A stretch of 64,000 nucleotides of DNA from Paraherbaspirillum soli (GCF_042654985.1 NZ_JBHSMT010000008.1:1-64000); one strand, 5' to 3'; numbered from the stretch's first letter, positions 33,501 to 40,686 are shown. Numbers and translations: made by a program. The notes: a model not told the origin generated them from the sequence alone.

Positions 33501-34555
33501 ATCTTGCCGAGATTGTGGTCCAGGCGCGTGACTTCCAGCCAGTCGCCGTTCGGATCAACCATGCGCCAGCTCGCCAGGTTGTCTAGCGCGGTGCCCCACA
33601 GCACGGCTTTCTTGCCGCCGGCGTTCATCGCGATATTGCCGCCGATGCAGGAGGCTTCGGCCGAGGTCGGGTCGACCGCGAACACAAAGCCGGCTTTTTC
33701 GGCGGCATCGGATACCCGCTTGGTAACTACGCCGGCGCCCGAATAAATCGTTGCGTATTCCTTGTCGAGGCCCGGCAGCACGCGCATTTCGACCGCGCCC
33801 AGTTGCTCCAGTTTTTCAGTGTTGATGACCGCCGACAACGGCGTCAGCGGAATCGCGCCGCCGGTATAACCGGTGCCGCCGCCGCGCGGGATGATGGTCA
33901 GTCCCAGTTCGATGCAGCCCTTCACCAGCCCGGCCATTTCATCTTCGCTGTCCGGCGTCAACACCACAAACGGATATTCGACGCGCCAGTCGGTGGCGTC
34001 GGTCACATGCGACACCCGCGACAAGCCGTCGAACTTGATGTTGTCCTTGGCGGTATAACGGCCCAATACTTTATTGGCGCGCTTGCGCAGATCGTAGGTT
34101 AGGCGGAACTCTTCCGAGAAGGCGGCGATTGCCTTTCTGGCGGCACTCAACAAGGCTTCGACCGCTTCGCTGCGTTTTTTGGCGTCGCCGTTTTCAGCTT
34201 CGGCCAGATCGGTGACGATGCGGCGCTTGTCGACTTCGCCCAAGCGGTGATTCAACGCATCGATCAGCGCTTGACGCCGCTTCGGATTGTCCAGCATGTC
34301 GTCTTGCAAATACGGATTGCGCCGCACCACCCAGATGTCGCCCAGCACCTCGTACAACATCCTCGCGGAACGGCCGGTCTGCCGTTTGCCGCGCAACTCG
34401 TCGAGCAGCTGCCAGGATGATTCGCCGAGCAGGCGTATCACGATCTCGCGGTCTGAAAACGAAGTGTAATTGTAGGGGATCTCGCGCAAGCGAGTAGGAG
34501 TGGCGCCATGCGGCGCGTCTGACAGTAATGCCTGGATTTGTACGGGGGCGTTCAT
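30551..34555 (-). CDS. FAD/FMN-binding oxidoreductase fused to Fe-S and CCG domains, with N-terminal DUF3683
   Basis: A 1334-residue multidomain protein. The N-terminal about 150 residues match DUF3683 as I know it from betaproteobacteria. The FAD-binding (PCMH) domain follows, with PRGGGTGYTGG at 223-233, then the FAD-linked oxidase C-terminal domain (HMHAGDGNVHTNLPV, GEHGIGITKLEFL). Two Cys clusters for 4Fe-4S centres lie near 865 (CLRCGKCKPVC) and 929 (CTVCHKCVTPCPVD). Two CCG heterodisulfide-reductase-type domains follow, near 1075-1170 and 1200-1310 (PGCGSERL, CCGYPQRG; HDPCHSP, CCGESG). The layout resembles D-lactate or other 2-hydroxyacid dehydrogenases of the Dld/YdiJ type feeding quinone. 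Substrate is not determinable. Confidence 0.9.
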   Translation of the reverse strand: MNAPVQIQALLSDAPHGATPTRLREIPYNYTSFSDREIVIRLLGESSWQLLDELRGKRQTGRSARMLYEVLGDIWVVRRNPYLQDDMLDNPKRRQALIDALNHRLGEVDKRRIVTDLAEAENGDAKKRSEAVEALLSAARKAIAAFSEEFRLTYDLRKRANKVLGRYTAKDNIKFDGLSRVSHVTDATDWRVEYPFVVLTPDSEDEMAGLVKGCIELGLTIIPRGGGTGYTGGAIPLTPLSAVINTEKLEQLGAVEMRVLPGLDKEYATIYSGAGVVTKRVSDAAEKAGFVFAVDPTSAEASCIGGNIAMNAGGKKAVLWGTALDNLASWRMVDPNGDWLEVTRLDHNLGKIHDAPLARFKLEWSHPAEKGRPSDKPFKTEILEIAGRTFRKEGLGKDVTDKFLAGLPGIQKEGCDGLITSGRWILHKMPKHTRTVCLEFFGQARDAIPSIVEIKDYLDAETRKGGAILAGLEHLDERYLRAVGYATKSKRGVLPKMALFGDIVGDDENAVAQAASEVVRMANNRVGEGFVAVSPEARKKFWLDRSRTAAIAKHTNAFKINEDVVIPLDRMGEYTDGIERINIELSIKNKLQLLDQLRDFFGRGNLPLGKSEDAAGDDIPAAELLEDRVHQAEQLIDQAQARWSYLLTHLDTPLREAQPQLLALGLEKLAATFEQRLVQQPAATVFDVVQDRTVRVSWKQEVRAALRQVFSGGAFKAILDECTTIHKEVLRGRVFVALHMHAGDGNVHTNLPVNSDHYEMLQDAHAAVARIMTLARSLNGVISGEHGIGITKLEFLTEAEISDFRDYKLRVDPEGRFNKGKLLNLPGLDADLRNAYTPSFGLMGHESLIMQQSDIGAIANSVKDCLRCGKCKPVCATHVPRANLLYSPRNKILATSLLVEAFLYEEQTRRGISVKHWEEFEDVADHCTVCHKCVTPCPVDIDFGNVSMNMRNLLRKMNKKSFNPGTAASMFFLNATDPATVNATRKVMIGWGYKAQRLGNDVLKKFAKKQTKAPPATVGKPAVKEQVIHFINKKMPGNLPKKTARALLDIEDDKIVPIIRDPKKTTADTEAVFYFPGCGSERLFSQVGLATQAMLWNVGVQTVLPPGYLCCGYPQRGSGNFDKAEKIITDNRVLFHRMANTLNYLDIKTVVVSCGTCYDQLQGYQFDKIFPGCRIIDIHEFLMEKGLKLEGVGGVRYMYHDPCHSPMKLQDPLKTVNALITTDNGAKIEKNDRCCGESGTLAVTRPDVSTQVRFRKEEEMNKGADKLRADGFAGDVKVLTSCPSCLQGLSRFNDDSGTTADYIVVEMARHLLGENWLPEYVERANNGGIERVLV

Positions 34556-34700
34556 TAGGTCTAGGAAGGGAGCTAACGCTGGAGATGCATTCTAGCTTAT
34601 CGCGCTGTATCTTGCGGTGCAACATGAGGTTTTAGCAATTCCGGACATCTTCGCACCGATATAGCCAAACCCAATTCAATCAATAAAAACAATCAATTTT
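34556..34700. other. A/T-rich upstream region, no gene seen
   Basis: Lies between the start of the 1334-residue oxidoreductase gene (minus) and the promoter-like sequence for the short frame at 34761 (plus). It becomes markedly A/T-rich from about 34670. I see no coding frame; promoters for both directions probably lie here. Confidence 0.4.
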
Positions 34701-34721
34701 TATTAATCAATAGCACATGAC

Positions 34722-34727
34722 TACAAT
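34722..34727 (+). promoter_or_regulatory. Candidate -10 box before a 25-codon frame
   Basis: TACAAT preceded, 17 bases upstream, by the A/T-rich TTTATT. The -35 match is poor. The predicted start would leave a leader of about 27 bases that contains AGGAG. Confidence 0.35.
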
Positions 34728-34760
34728 CCACTCCCCCAAACAAAGCAACAGGAGTGCGTC

Positions 34761-34838
34761 ATGTTCAGCCAAATCATCAGCGAAATCATGGAAAACATTG
34801 CCATCACGCTGGCGGAATATGGGCAATGCAAAGGGTAG
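34761..34838 (+). CDS. Candidate 25-residue peptide
   Basis: An ATG at 34761 lies six bases after AGGAG, one of the better ribosome-binding sites in the window, and the frame ends with TAG at 34838. The peptide begins MFSQIISEIMENIAITLAEYG. It alternates Ile/Leu/Met/Phe with Glu/Ser/Asn in the manner of an amphipathic helix. A TACAAT -10-like box lies 34 bases upstream. It converges on the YqaA-like gene, whose stop is 16 bases away. I do not recognise a family. Evidence is limited to the start signals and position, so it could be chance. Confidence 0.35.
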   Translation: MFSQIISEIMENIAITLAEYGQCKG

Positions 34839-34854
34839 ATCAACGAACCTTTAC

Positions 34855-35346
34855 TTATGCAAGCCAAGCGGCGACCTGACGCCAAAAGCCGTCGGGCACG
34901 TTCAGCAATACCCAGATCATCAACACATAACGAACGAATTTGCCGATCGCCATGTACGCGACCGACGGCCAGAACGGCAATTTGAGCCAGCCGCCCAGTG
35001 TGCAGATCGGGTCGCCGACGCCGGGCATCCAGGCCAGCAGCATGGTTTTGGCTCCGTATCGCCGCAGCCAGCCGCACCAGCGGCTGTCGCGTTCGCGCGC
35101 GCAAACCTGCTTGGCGCCATAACCCAGCCAGTAATCGACCGCGCCGCCCAGCGTGTTGCCGGCTGTCGCCACCAGGATCACCGGCCAGAATAGCGCACCG
35201 TTAGCCTTGATCACCGCAAACACCGCAGGCTCGGAACCGAGCGGCAACAAGGTCGCGGCGACCAAGCTGATGATAAATACGGAGGTCAATCCAACCGTCG
35301 GCACCGCCAGTACTTTCAACAACCACAAAACAGCAGATTCGATCAT
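34855..35346 (-). CDS. YqaA/DedA-type inner membrane protein
   Basis: A 163-residue polytopic protein of the YqaA branch of the DedA/SNARE-associated (VTT) superfamily. Membrane segments run through AVPTVGLTSVFIISLVAATLLPLGSEPAVF near 14-43 and LFWPVILVATAGNTLGGAVDYWLG near 52-75. GVGDPICTLGGWLKLPFWPSVAYMAIGKFVRY near 109-140 carries the family's Gly-Asp and Gly-Lys-Phe-x-Arg motifs. DedA proteins act in membrane homeostasis and undecaprenyl phosphate or phospholipid flipping; the role of YqaA itself is not established. Confidence 0.87.
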   Translation of the reverse strand: MIESAVLWLLKVLAVPTVGLTSVFIISLVAATLLPLGSEPAVFAVIKANGALFWPVILVATAGNTLGGAVDYWLGYGAKQVCARERDSRWCGWLRRYGAKTMLLAWMPGVGDPICTLGGWLKLPFWPSVAYMAIGKFVRYVLMIWVLLNVPDGFWRQVAAWLA

Positions 35347-35441
35347 GGGACAGACGTCAGGAAAAATTGTGGGACGGGACTATCAGGCAAAGCAAATAGT
35401 GAGATCTGCGGCCAACAGCTAGCTGCAAAAAAACCGTCCAT

Positions 35442-35447
35442 TATAAT
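35442..35447 (+). promoter_or_regulatory. Candidate ilvA promoter -10 box
   Basis: A perfect TATAAT lies 95 bases before the ilvA ATG; no good -35 is visible. The resulting leader would contain a hairpin formed by GGACACATCG (from 35479) and CGATGGGGTGTCC (to 35516), with a bulge. Whether this regulates ilvA is unknown. Confidence 0.4.
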
Positions 35448-35536
35448 GACCGGCTGTTTCTCTAGTCCCGATCCCGGTGCTGGACACATCGCCGGCGACG
35501 CCGATGGGGTGTCCGGTGCGCTAATTTGACACCACC

Positions 35537-37063
35537 ATGACCACAGACTATTTGCAAAAAATCTTAACCGCCCGCGTCTATGATGTCGCCGTCGAATCCC
35601 CGCTGGAACTGGCGCCGACGCTGTCGCAGCGCTTCGACAACCAGATTTATTTCAAGCGCGAAGATGTGCAAAGCGTGTTCAGCTTCAAATTGCGCGGCGC
35701 TTACAACAAGATGGCGAGCCTGACGCCGGCGCAGCTCAAGCGCGGCGTGATTTGCGCATCGGCCGGCAACCACGCGCAGGGTCTGGCGCTGTCGGCCGCC
35801 AAGCTCGGTTGCCGCGCCGTGATCGTGATGCCGACCACTACGCCACAGGTCAAGGTGGACGCGGTCAAGGCGCGCGGCGGCGAGGTGGTGCTGTTCGGCG
35901 ACTCGTACACCGATGCCTACAACCACGCGCTGACGCTGGAAAAAAAGTTAAAACTGACCTTTATCCATCCATTCGATGATCCGCATGTGATCGCCGGCCA
36001 AGGCACCATCGGCATGGAAATCCTGCGTCAGCATGCCGGTCCGATTCATGCGATTTTTGTCCCGATCGGCGGCGGCGGCCTGATTGCCGGGATCGCCGCT
36101 TTCGTCAAGACGGTGCGGCCCGAGATCAAGATCATCGGGGTCCAGACCACCGACTCCGACGGCATGGCGCGCAGCTTGCAAGCCGGCCGCCGGGTCACGC
36201 TGCACGATGTCGGCTTGTTCGCCGACGGCACCGCGGTCAAATTGGTCGGGGAAGAAACCTTCCGCCTGGCGCGGCTATATGTCGACGAAGTGATCTTGGT
36301 CGATACCGCGGCCGTTTGCACTGCGATCAAGGATGTGTTCCAGGACACCCGCAGCATTCTGGAACCGTCCGGCGCGTTGTCGGTGGCCGGCGCCAAGGCT
36401 TATGTCGAGCGCGCCAAGGGCAGCCGCAAGCCGATCAAGAATCAAACCTTGATCACCATCGCGTCCGGCGCCAACATGAACTTCGACCGGCTGCGCTTTG
36501 TCGCTGAAATGGCCGATGTCGGCCAATCGCGCGAGGCGGTTTTTGCCGTCACCATGCCGGAAGAACGCGGCAGCTTCCGCCGTTTCTGCGAACTGGTCGG
36601 GCAACGCAACGTCACCGAGTTCAACTACCGCATCAGCGATGAGCAAGCCGCCCACGTCTTCGTCGGCGTCCAGACCAGCAGCCTGGACGAGGCCGGCCAG
36701 ATCGCCAGGAATTTCGAGAAGCACGGCTTCAAAACGCTAGACCTGACCCATGACGAACTGGCCAAAGTCCATGTGCGCCATCTGGTCGGCGGCAAGAGCC
36801 CGCTGGCAAAAAATGAATTGTTGTACCGCTTTGAATTTCCGGAGCGTCCCGGCGCGCTGATGCGTTTCCTCAATTGCATGGATCCCGACTGGAATATCAG
36901 CTTGTTCCACTATCGCAGCCAGGGCGGCGATGTCGGCCGCATCCTGGTCGGCCTGCAAATCCCGAAAAAGGAAATGAAGTCGTTCCGCGCCTTTCTTGCC
37001 AGCGTCGGCTATCGCCATTGGGACGAGAGCGCCAATCCTGTCTATAAGCTGTTCCTGGGCTAA
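35537..37063 (+). CDS. ilvA: Threonine ammonia-lyase, biosynthetic
   Basis: PLP enzyme that deaminates threonine to 2-oxobutyrate, committing carbon to isoleucine. The 508-residue length and two C-terminal ACT-like regulatory domains mark the biosynthetic, isoleucine-inhibited form. Those domains occupy roughly 330-415 and 425-505 (REAVFAVTMPEERGSFRRFCELVG and LLYRFEFPERPGALMRFLN). The PLP lysine is K51 in SFKLRGAYNKM, the glycine loop is PIGGGGLIAG, and the SAGNHAQG segment is present. A catabolic TdcB would lack the regulatory part. Confidence 0.95.
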   Translation: MTTDYLQKILTARVYDVAVESPLELAPTLSQRFDNQIYFKREDVQSVFSFKLRGAYNKMASLTPAQLKRGVICASAGNHAQGLALSAAKLGCRAVIVMPTTTPQVKVDAVKARGGEVVLFGDSYTDAYNHALTLEKKLKLTFIHPFDDPHVIAGQGTIGMEILRQHAGPIHAIFVPIGGGGLIAGIAAFVKTVRPEIKIIGVQTTDSDGMARSLQAGRRVTLHDVGLFADGTAVKLVGEETFRLARLYVDEVILVDTAAVCTAIKDVFQDTRSILEPSGALSVAGAKAYVERAKGSRKPIKNQTLITIASGANMNFDRLRFVAEMADVGQSREAVFAVTMPEERGSFRRFCELVGQRNVTEFNYRISDEQAAHVFVGVQTSSLDEAGQIARNFEKHGFKTLDLTHDELAKVHVRHLVGGKSPLAKNELLYRFEFPERPGALMRFLNCMDPDWNISLFHYRSQGGDVGRILVGLQIPKKEMKSFRAFLASVGYRHWDESANPVYKLFLG

Positions 37064-37167
37064 TTTAAATAGGTGCGCGAGCGGTTGGCATAACCCTCGC
37101 GCCCTGCAGGCATCAAGGCCCAGCCTCTTATCTGTCAAAATAGCGTCTTTACGCAAAGCTCTTCGCC

Positions 37168-38007
37168 ATGACCATACCAACTTCGCCTGACGCTTCGCCG
37201 CTCGGCAAACCTGCTACTTATAAAGCGCACTACGATCCGTCCCTGCTGTTCCCGATTGCCCGGCTCGGCAAGCGCGAGGAGATCGGCATCAGCGGCACGC
37301 TGCCTTTTTTCGGGATCGATATCTGGAATGCGTATGAGGTGTCCTGGCTCAACCTGCGCGGCAAGCCGCAAGTCGCGATCGCCACATTCACGGTGCCGGC
37401 CGATTCGCCCAATATCGTCGAATCGAAGTCATTCAAGCTGTACCTGAATTCATTCAACCAGACCAAGCTGGCTGGTCCGGCGGACTTGCTGGAACTGCTG
37501 CGCACCGACCTGTCGGCCGGCTTCGGTGCACCGGTGCATGTGGCATTGACTACCGCCGACGCCTTTGCCGGCATGGCAATGGGCGAACCGCAAGGCTTGC
37601 TGCTGGATCGGCTAGACATCGAAGTCACCGAATATCATCCGAACGCATTGTTGCTGAAAGCCGACCAGGACCAGCCGGCCGTCGAAGAAACCCTGGTGTC
37701 GCATTTGCTGAAATCGAATTGCCTGGTGACCGGCCAGCCGGACTGGGGCAGCGTGCAAATCAAGTATGTCGGCGCACCGATCGATCAAGAAGGTTTGCTC
37801 AAATACCTGATCAGCTTCCGCGATCACAATGAATTTCATGAGCAATGCGTCGAGCGGATTTTTATGGACATCATGCGACATTGCACTCCGCAAAAACTCG
37901 CTGTGTATGCGCGCTACACGCGTCGCGGCGGCCTCGACATCAATCCATGGCGCAGCAATTTTTCTACATCTCAGCAACCGTCCAATGTACGTCAGGCACG
38001 GCAATAA
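37168..38007 (+). CDS. queF: NADPH-dependent 7-cyano-7-deazaguanine reductase
   Basis: Reduces preQ0 to preQ1 in queuosine synthesis. The 279-residue protein is of the long two-module (YqcD) type. The QueF motif ESKSFKLYLNSFNQ lies at 85-98. The C-terminal module has the nucleophile C185 in SNCLVTGQPDWGS with D192 nearby, and FHEQC at 223-227. There is no obvious preQ1 riboswitch in the 104 bases upstream, and the ribosome-binding site is weak. Confidence 0.95.
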   Translation: MTIPTSPDASPLGKPATYKAHYDPSLLFPIARLGKREEIGISGTLPFFGIDIWNAYEVSWLNLRGKPQVAIATFTVPADSPNIVESKSFKLYLNSFNQTKLAGPADLLELLRTDLSAGFGAPVHVALTTADAFAGMAMGEPQGLLLDRLDIEVTEYHPNALLLKADQDQPAVEETLVSHLLKSNCLVTGQPDWGSVQIKYVGAPIDQEGLLKYLISFRDHNEFHEQCVERIFMDIMRHCTPQKLAVYARYTRRGGLDINPWRSNFSTSQQPSNVRQARQ

Positions 38008-38061
38008 AATGTTCCGCCGGAAATCAATTGTGTCAAAAATGTAAAAAACCAGCCGTAAATA

Positions 38062-38090
38062 TTGACGCTTGCAGGCGCAGCGGCTACCTT
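38062..38090 (+). promoter_or_regulatory. Candidate sigma-70 promoter of pagP
   Basis: TTGACG (38062-38067) and TACCTT (38085-38090) are separated by 17 bases and end 31 bases before the pagP ATG. Five of six bases match the -35 consensus. Confidence 0.5.
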
Positions 38091-38121
38091 ACGACCTCCC
38101 TGTAAAAGCCCCATTTTTGTT

Positions 38122-38739
38122 ATGAAATTCCTATCACGCTGCCTCTCTCAATTCGCTGTCCTTAGCCATACCAGGTCCACTTCACTCCTGGCCCTGCTGG
38201 CCGCTGCCTTGCTCTGTTCACCAGCTCATGCGCAAGAAAGCGCCAATACCGGCAGCTGGTTCCAGCAGACCAAAGCCCGGCTCGACAACATCGTGGACAA
38301 CGGCGACCAGGAAGTCTACCTGTCCGGCTACGCATATCACGGCCGCAGCACATATACCAAGGAACGCCTTCGGGAGCTGAACGAGAAAGCCTGGGGGCTC
38401 GGCGGTGGCCGCACCATACGCAATGAAAGCGGCAATGATGAATCGCTCTATTTCCTGGCGATCCGCGACTCCCATATGAAGCCGCAATTGATGGCTGGTT
38501 ATGCCTACGAATGGGTCGCGAATATCCCCAAGACCCCGGTCGAAGTCGGCGCCGGATATACCGTCATGCTGGCCAGCCGCCGCGATTATTTCGGCGGCAT
38601 CCCGTTCCCGCTGGCGTTGCCGGTGGCTTCGATTGGCGTCAAGGGCGCCAAGTTGATGGCCTCTTACGTGCCGCGCTTGTCATCCAACAAGGGCAACGGC
38701 GATGTGCTGTTGCTGTTTGCGCGCTTTGAAGTGAAGTAA
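38122..38739 (+). CDS. pagP: Lipid A palmitoyltransferase PagP
   Basis: Outer-membrane eight-stranded barrel enzyme that moves palmitate from phospholipid to lipid A. The 205-residue protein has a signal peptide ending PAHA (cleavage after 37). The three residues essential in E. coli PagP have counterparts: H73 in SGYAYHGRSTY, and D116-S117 in LAIRDSH. QLMAGYAYEWV, GAGYTVMLASRRDYFGGIPFPLALPVASIG and a terminal aromatic-containing strand ending FARFEVK follow the family. The upstream ATG at 38062 would place 20 non-family residues before the signal and is rejected. It is monocistronic, between queF and the ptsN cluster. Confidence 0.9.
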   Translation: MKFLSRCLSQFAVLSHTRSTSLLALLAAALLCSPAHAQESANTGSWFQQTKARLDNIVDNGDQEVYLSGYAYHGRSTYTKERLRELNEKAWGLGGGRTIRNESGNDESLYFLAIRDSHMKPQLMAGYAYEWVANIPKTPVEVGAGYTVMLASRRDYFGGIPFPLALPVASIGVKGAKLMASYVPRLSSNKGNGDVLLLFARFEVK

Positions 38740-38822
38740 TTTGATCCCCTCGGGGCGACCATGACCCGCAGGCAAAAGGGATTGCCGATTGGAATCCGGC
38801 CTATAATTCGGTAAAACTACTT

Positions 38823-38919
38823 AGAGCCTGTTCAAAATCTGTAGCGAGCGCCCGTCAGCGGGGTGAAGAGCAGCGCAGGAGCCCCGATCACGGGCACAGT
38901 AAAATTTTGAACAGGCTCT
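38823..38919. repeat. Large imperfect palindrome, copy C (short form)
   Basis: 97 bases. Outer arms AGAGCCTGTTCAAAAT and ATTTTGAACAGGCTCT are perfectly complementary. Shared inner motifs are GTAGCGAGCG, GCAGCGCAGGAGC and CACAGTA. It lacks the CCGTAC/GTACGG apical stem of the other three copies. CCCGTCAGCGGGG and CCCCGATCACGGG provide the middle pairing. It lies just upstream of ptsN. Confidence 0.88.
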
Positions 38920-38960
38920 TAGACACAACACCCACATTGTGCGGTAACCCTATTTGTACT

Positions 38961-39437
38961 ATGACCAATCTTGCAAAAATCCTACCCGCACAAAATGTGG
39001 TGCTGGATCTGGAAGTCTCCAGTAAAAAACGAGCATTCGAACAAGCCGGATTACTATTCGAAAACAATTGCGGCATTGCCCGCTCCACCGTTTCCGATAA
39101 CCTGTTTGCGCGCGAGCGCCTGGGCTCCACCGGTCTCGGCCATGGCGTCGCTGTGCCGCATGGCCGGGTCAAAGGCTTGAAAGCGCCGCTGGCAGCATTT
39201 GTCCGCCTGGCCGAACCGATCCCGTTTGAATCGCCCGACGGCCAACCGGTCAGCTTGCTAGTATTTTTGCTGATCCCGGACAACGTTACCCAGCAACACC
39301 TGGAGATCCTGTCGGAAATTGCCGAGATGTTTTCCAGCGATGCGTTCCGTACCCTGCTGGCGAGCGATCCCGATCCCGCTTCGGTGCATGCACAGATCGT
39401 TGCGTGGCAGCCGATGGGGGCGGAGAATGCGACTTAG
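38961..39437 (+). CDS. ptsN: PTS-Ntr IIA component
   Basis: A 158-residue EIIA-Ntr of the nitrogen-type phosphotransferase chain, which regulates rather than transports. The phosphorylated His is H67 in GVAVPHGRV. Flanking motifs RSTVSDNLFARERLGSTGLGHG and VFLLIPDNVTQQHLEILSEIAEMFSS are typical. I start at MTNLAKILPAQ (38961), as an earlier ATG (38907) lies in the palindromic repeat. It is followed by hprK and rapZ, which fits the betaproteobacterial PTS-Ntr cluster; rpoN and hpf are not adjacent here. Confidence 0.95.
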   Translation: MTNLAKILPAQNVVLDLEVSSKKRAFEQAGLLFENNCGIARSTVSDNLFARERLGSTGLGHGVAVPHGRVKGLKAPLAAFVRLAEPIPFESPDGQPVSLLVFLLIPDNVTQQHLEILSEIAEMFSSDAFRTLLASDPDPASVHAQIVAWQPMGAENAT

Positions 39438-39507
39438 TTGATTCGTCGCGTTGGAAGGTTTTTAAACGCTGTTTTGCGATGGCTTTTAGATGTTTGACAC
39501 TTCTTGT

Positions 39508-39570
39508 TTAGTCAGTTGGGGACAGAGTAATTCGCCACGCTGCGGTGGCTCTTAAACTCTGCCCCGCAAA
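39508..39570. repeat. REP-like palindromic element, copy 2
   Basis: Begins TTTAGTCAGTTGGGGACAG and ends ACTCTGCCCCGCAAA. The outer arms GGGACAGAGT/ACTCTGCCCC pair with one A-C mismatch, and the inner stem is GCCAC/GTGGC. It lies between ptsN and hprK, ending 28 bases before the hprK start. Confidence 0.9.
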
Positions 39571-39598
39571 TAATCGGCTTCCGCAAATAATAGGACTT

Positions 39599-40546
39599 AT
39601 GCCTTCTTCCACACCCTTATCAATCCAGCAGCTTTACGACGACAACCGCGAATCGCTGCAGTTGGGCTGGTTTGCCGGCTTTCCTGGCGGTGAACGGCTG
39701 ATTTCCGGCGATGCCGCTTCGGCGGCGGATCAGGTCGGCCACTTGAACCTGATCCATCCGGGGCGAATCCAGGTGTTCGGGCATCAGGAAACCGAATATT
39801 ACAAGCGCCTGTCGGCCACTTCGCGCGCCTATCAGACGGCAGAATTGGTGGCCGGGGTGCCGCCAGCGTTCATCATCGCGCAAGGACTGTCGACCCCGCC
39901 GGACATCCTGCAAATTTGCGACGAAAAAAATATCCCGCTGTTTTCCACGCCATTGCCGGCAGCACAGGTGATCGACTATTTGCGCGTGTATTTGTCGAAA
40001 AAATTGGCGCAACGGATCACGATGCACGGCGTATTCATGGACGTGCTGGGGGTTGGCGTGCTGATTACCGGCGAGTCCGGGCTCGGCAAGAGCGAGCTGG
40101 GGCTGGAGCTGATTTCACGCAGTCACGGCCTGGTGGCCGACGATGCGGTCGAGTTCTCGCGCATCGCACCCAACATGATCGAAGGGCGCTGCCCGCATTT
40201 ATTACAAAATTTGCTGGAAGTACGCGGCTTGGGCCTGCTGGATATCAAGACCATCTTCGGCGAAACCGCAGTGCGCCGCAAAATGCGCCTGAAACTGATC
40301 GTGCATCTGGTGCGGCGCGCCACGCTGGAAGAAAATTACGAACGCCTGCCGCTCGACGCCCACACGCAGGAAGTGCTCGGACTCCCGATCCGCAAGGTCA
40401 TCATCCCGGTCGCCGCCGGCCGCAACATCGCGGTGCTGCTGGAAGCTGCGGTACGCAACACCATCCTGCAATTGCGCGGAATCGATACGCTGAAGGACTT
40501 TATCGATCGCCAGCGCATCGCGATGGATAGTGACAACGAACCATAA
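39599..40546 (+). CDS. hprK: HPr kinase/phosphorylase
   Basis: Phosphorylates HPr on Ser and removes the phosphate again, linking PTS state to regulation. The 315-residue protein has an N-terminal domain (about 1-130) and a C-terminal kinase domain. That domain carries HGVFMDV near 143-149, Walker A GESGLGKS at 158-165, and the family signature LEVRGLGLLDI. The ATG at 39599 follows AGGAC; the longer frame from 39545 would translate the REP-like element. In betaproteobacteria HprK acts on the PTS-Ntr HPr (NPr), inferred here from its neighbours. Confidence 0.95.
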   Translation: MPSSTPLSIQQLYDDNRESLQLGWFAGFPGGERLISGDAASAADQVGHLNLIHPGRIQVFGHQETEYYKRLSATSRAYQTAELVAGVPPAFIIAQGLSTPPDILQICDEKNIPLFSTPLPAAQVIDYLRVYLSKKLAQRITMHGVFMDVLGVGVLITGESGLGKSELGLELISRSHGLVADDAVEFSRIAPNMIEGRCPHLLQNLLEVRGLGLLDIKTIFGETAVRRKMRLKLIVHLVRRATLEENYERLPLDAHTQEVLGLPIRKVIIPVAAGRNIAVLLEAAVRNTILQLRGIDTLKDFIDRQRIAMDSDNEP

Positions 40547-40564
40547 AATAAGCACCACAACGTA

Positions 40565-40686
40565 GGGCACCTCTAAAAACCGTAGCGAGCGGCCCAAGGT
40601 CGGGATGAGAAGCGCAGCCGTACATGGAGTACGGCGAGCATCGCAGGCCCGAGATTGGGACGCGCAGTAGGTTTTTAGAGGTGCCC
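40565..40686. repeat. Large imperfect palindrome, copy D
   Basis: 122 bases. Outer arms GGGCACCTCTAAAAACC and GGTTTTTAGAGGTGCCC are perfectly complementary over 17 bp. Inner shared motifs: CGTAGCGAGCG, AAGCGCAGCCGTAC, GTACGGCGAGCATCGCAG, CGCGCAGTAG. The apical stem is CCGTAC/GTACGG. It lies between hprK and rapZ. Confidence 0.93.

Noticed and set aside
35446..35529. 27-codon frame before ilvA, considered as a leader peptide
   Set aside because: It is not rich in Ile, Val or Leu codons, and its ATG overlaps the likely -10 box, so it would not be on the transcript.
37064..37167. preQ1 riboswitch before queF
   Set aside because: I could not find the short H-type pseudoknot aptamer pattern in the 104-base gap; no support.
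24831..40686. CRISPR array, considered because of the repeats
   Set aside because: The repeats are palindromic, widely scattered and of unequal length, without regularly spaced unique spacers or cas genes.
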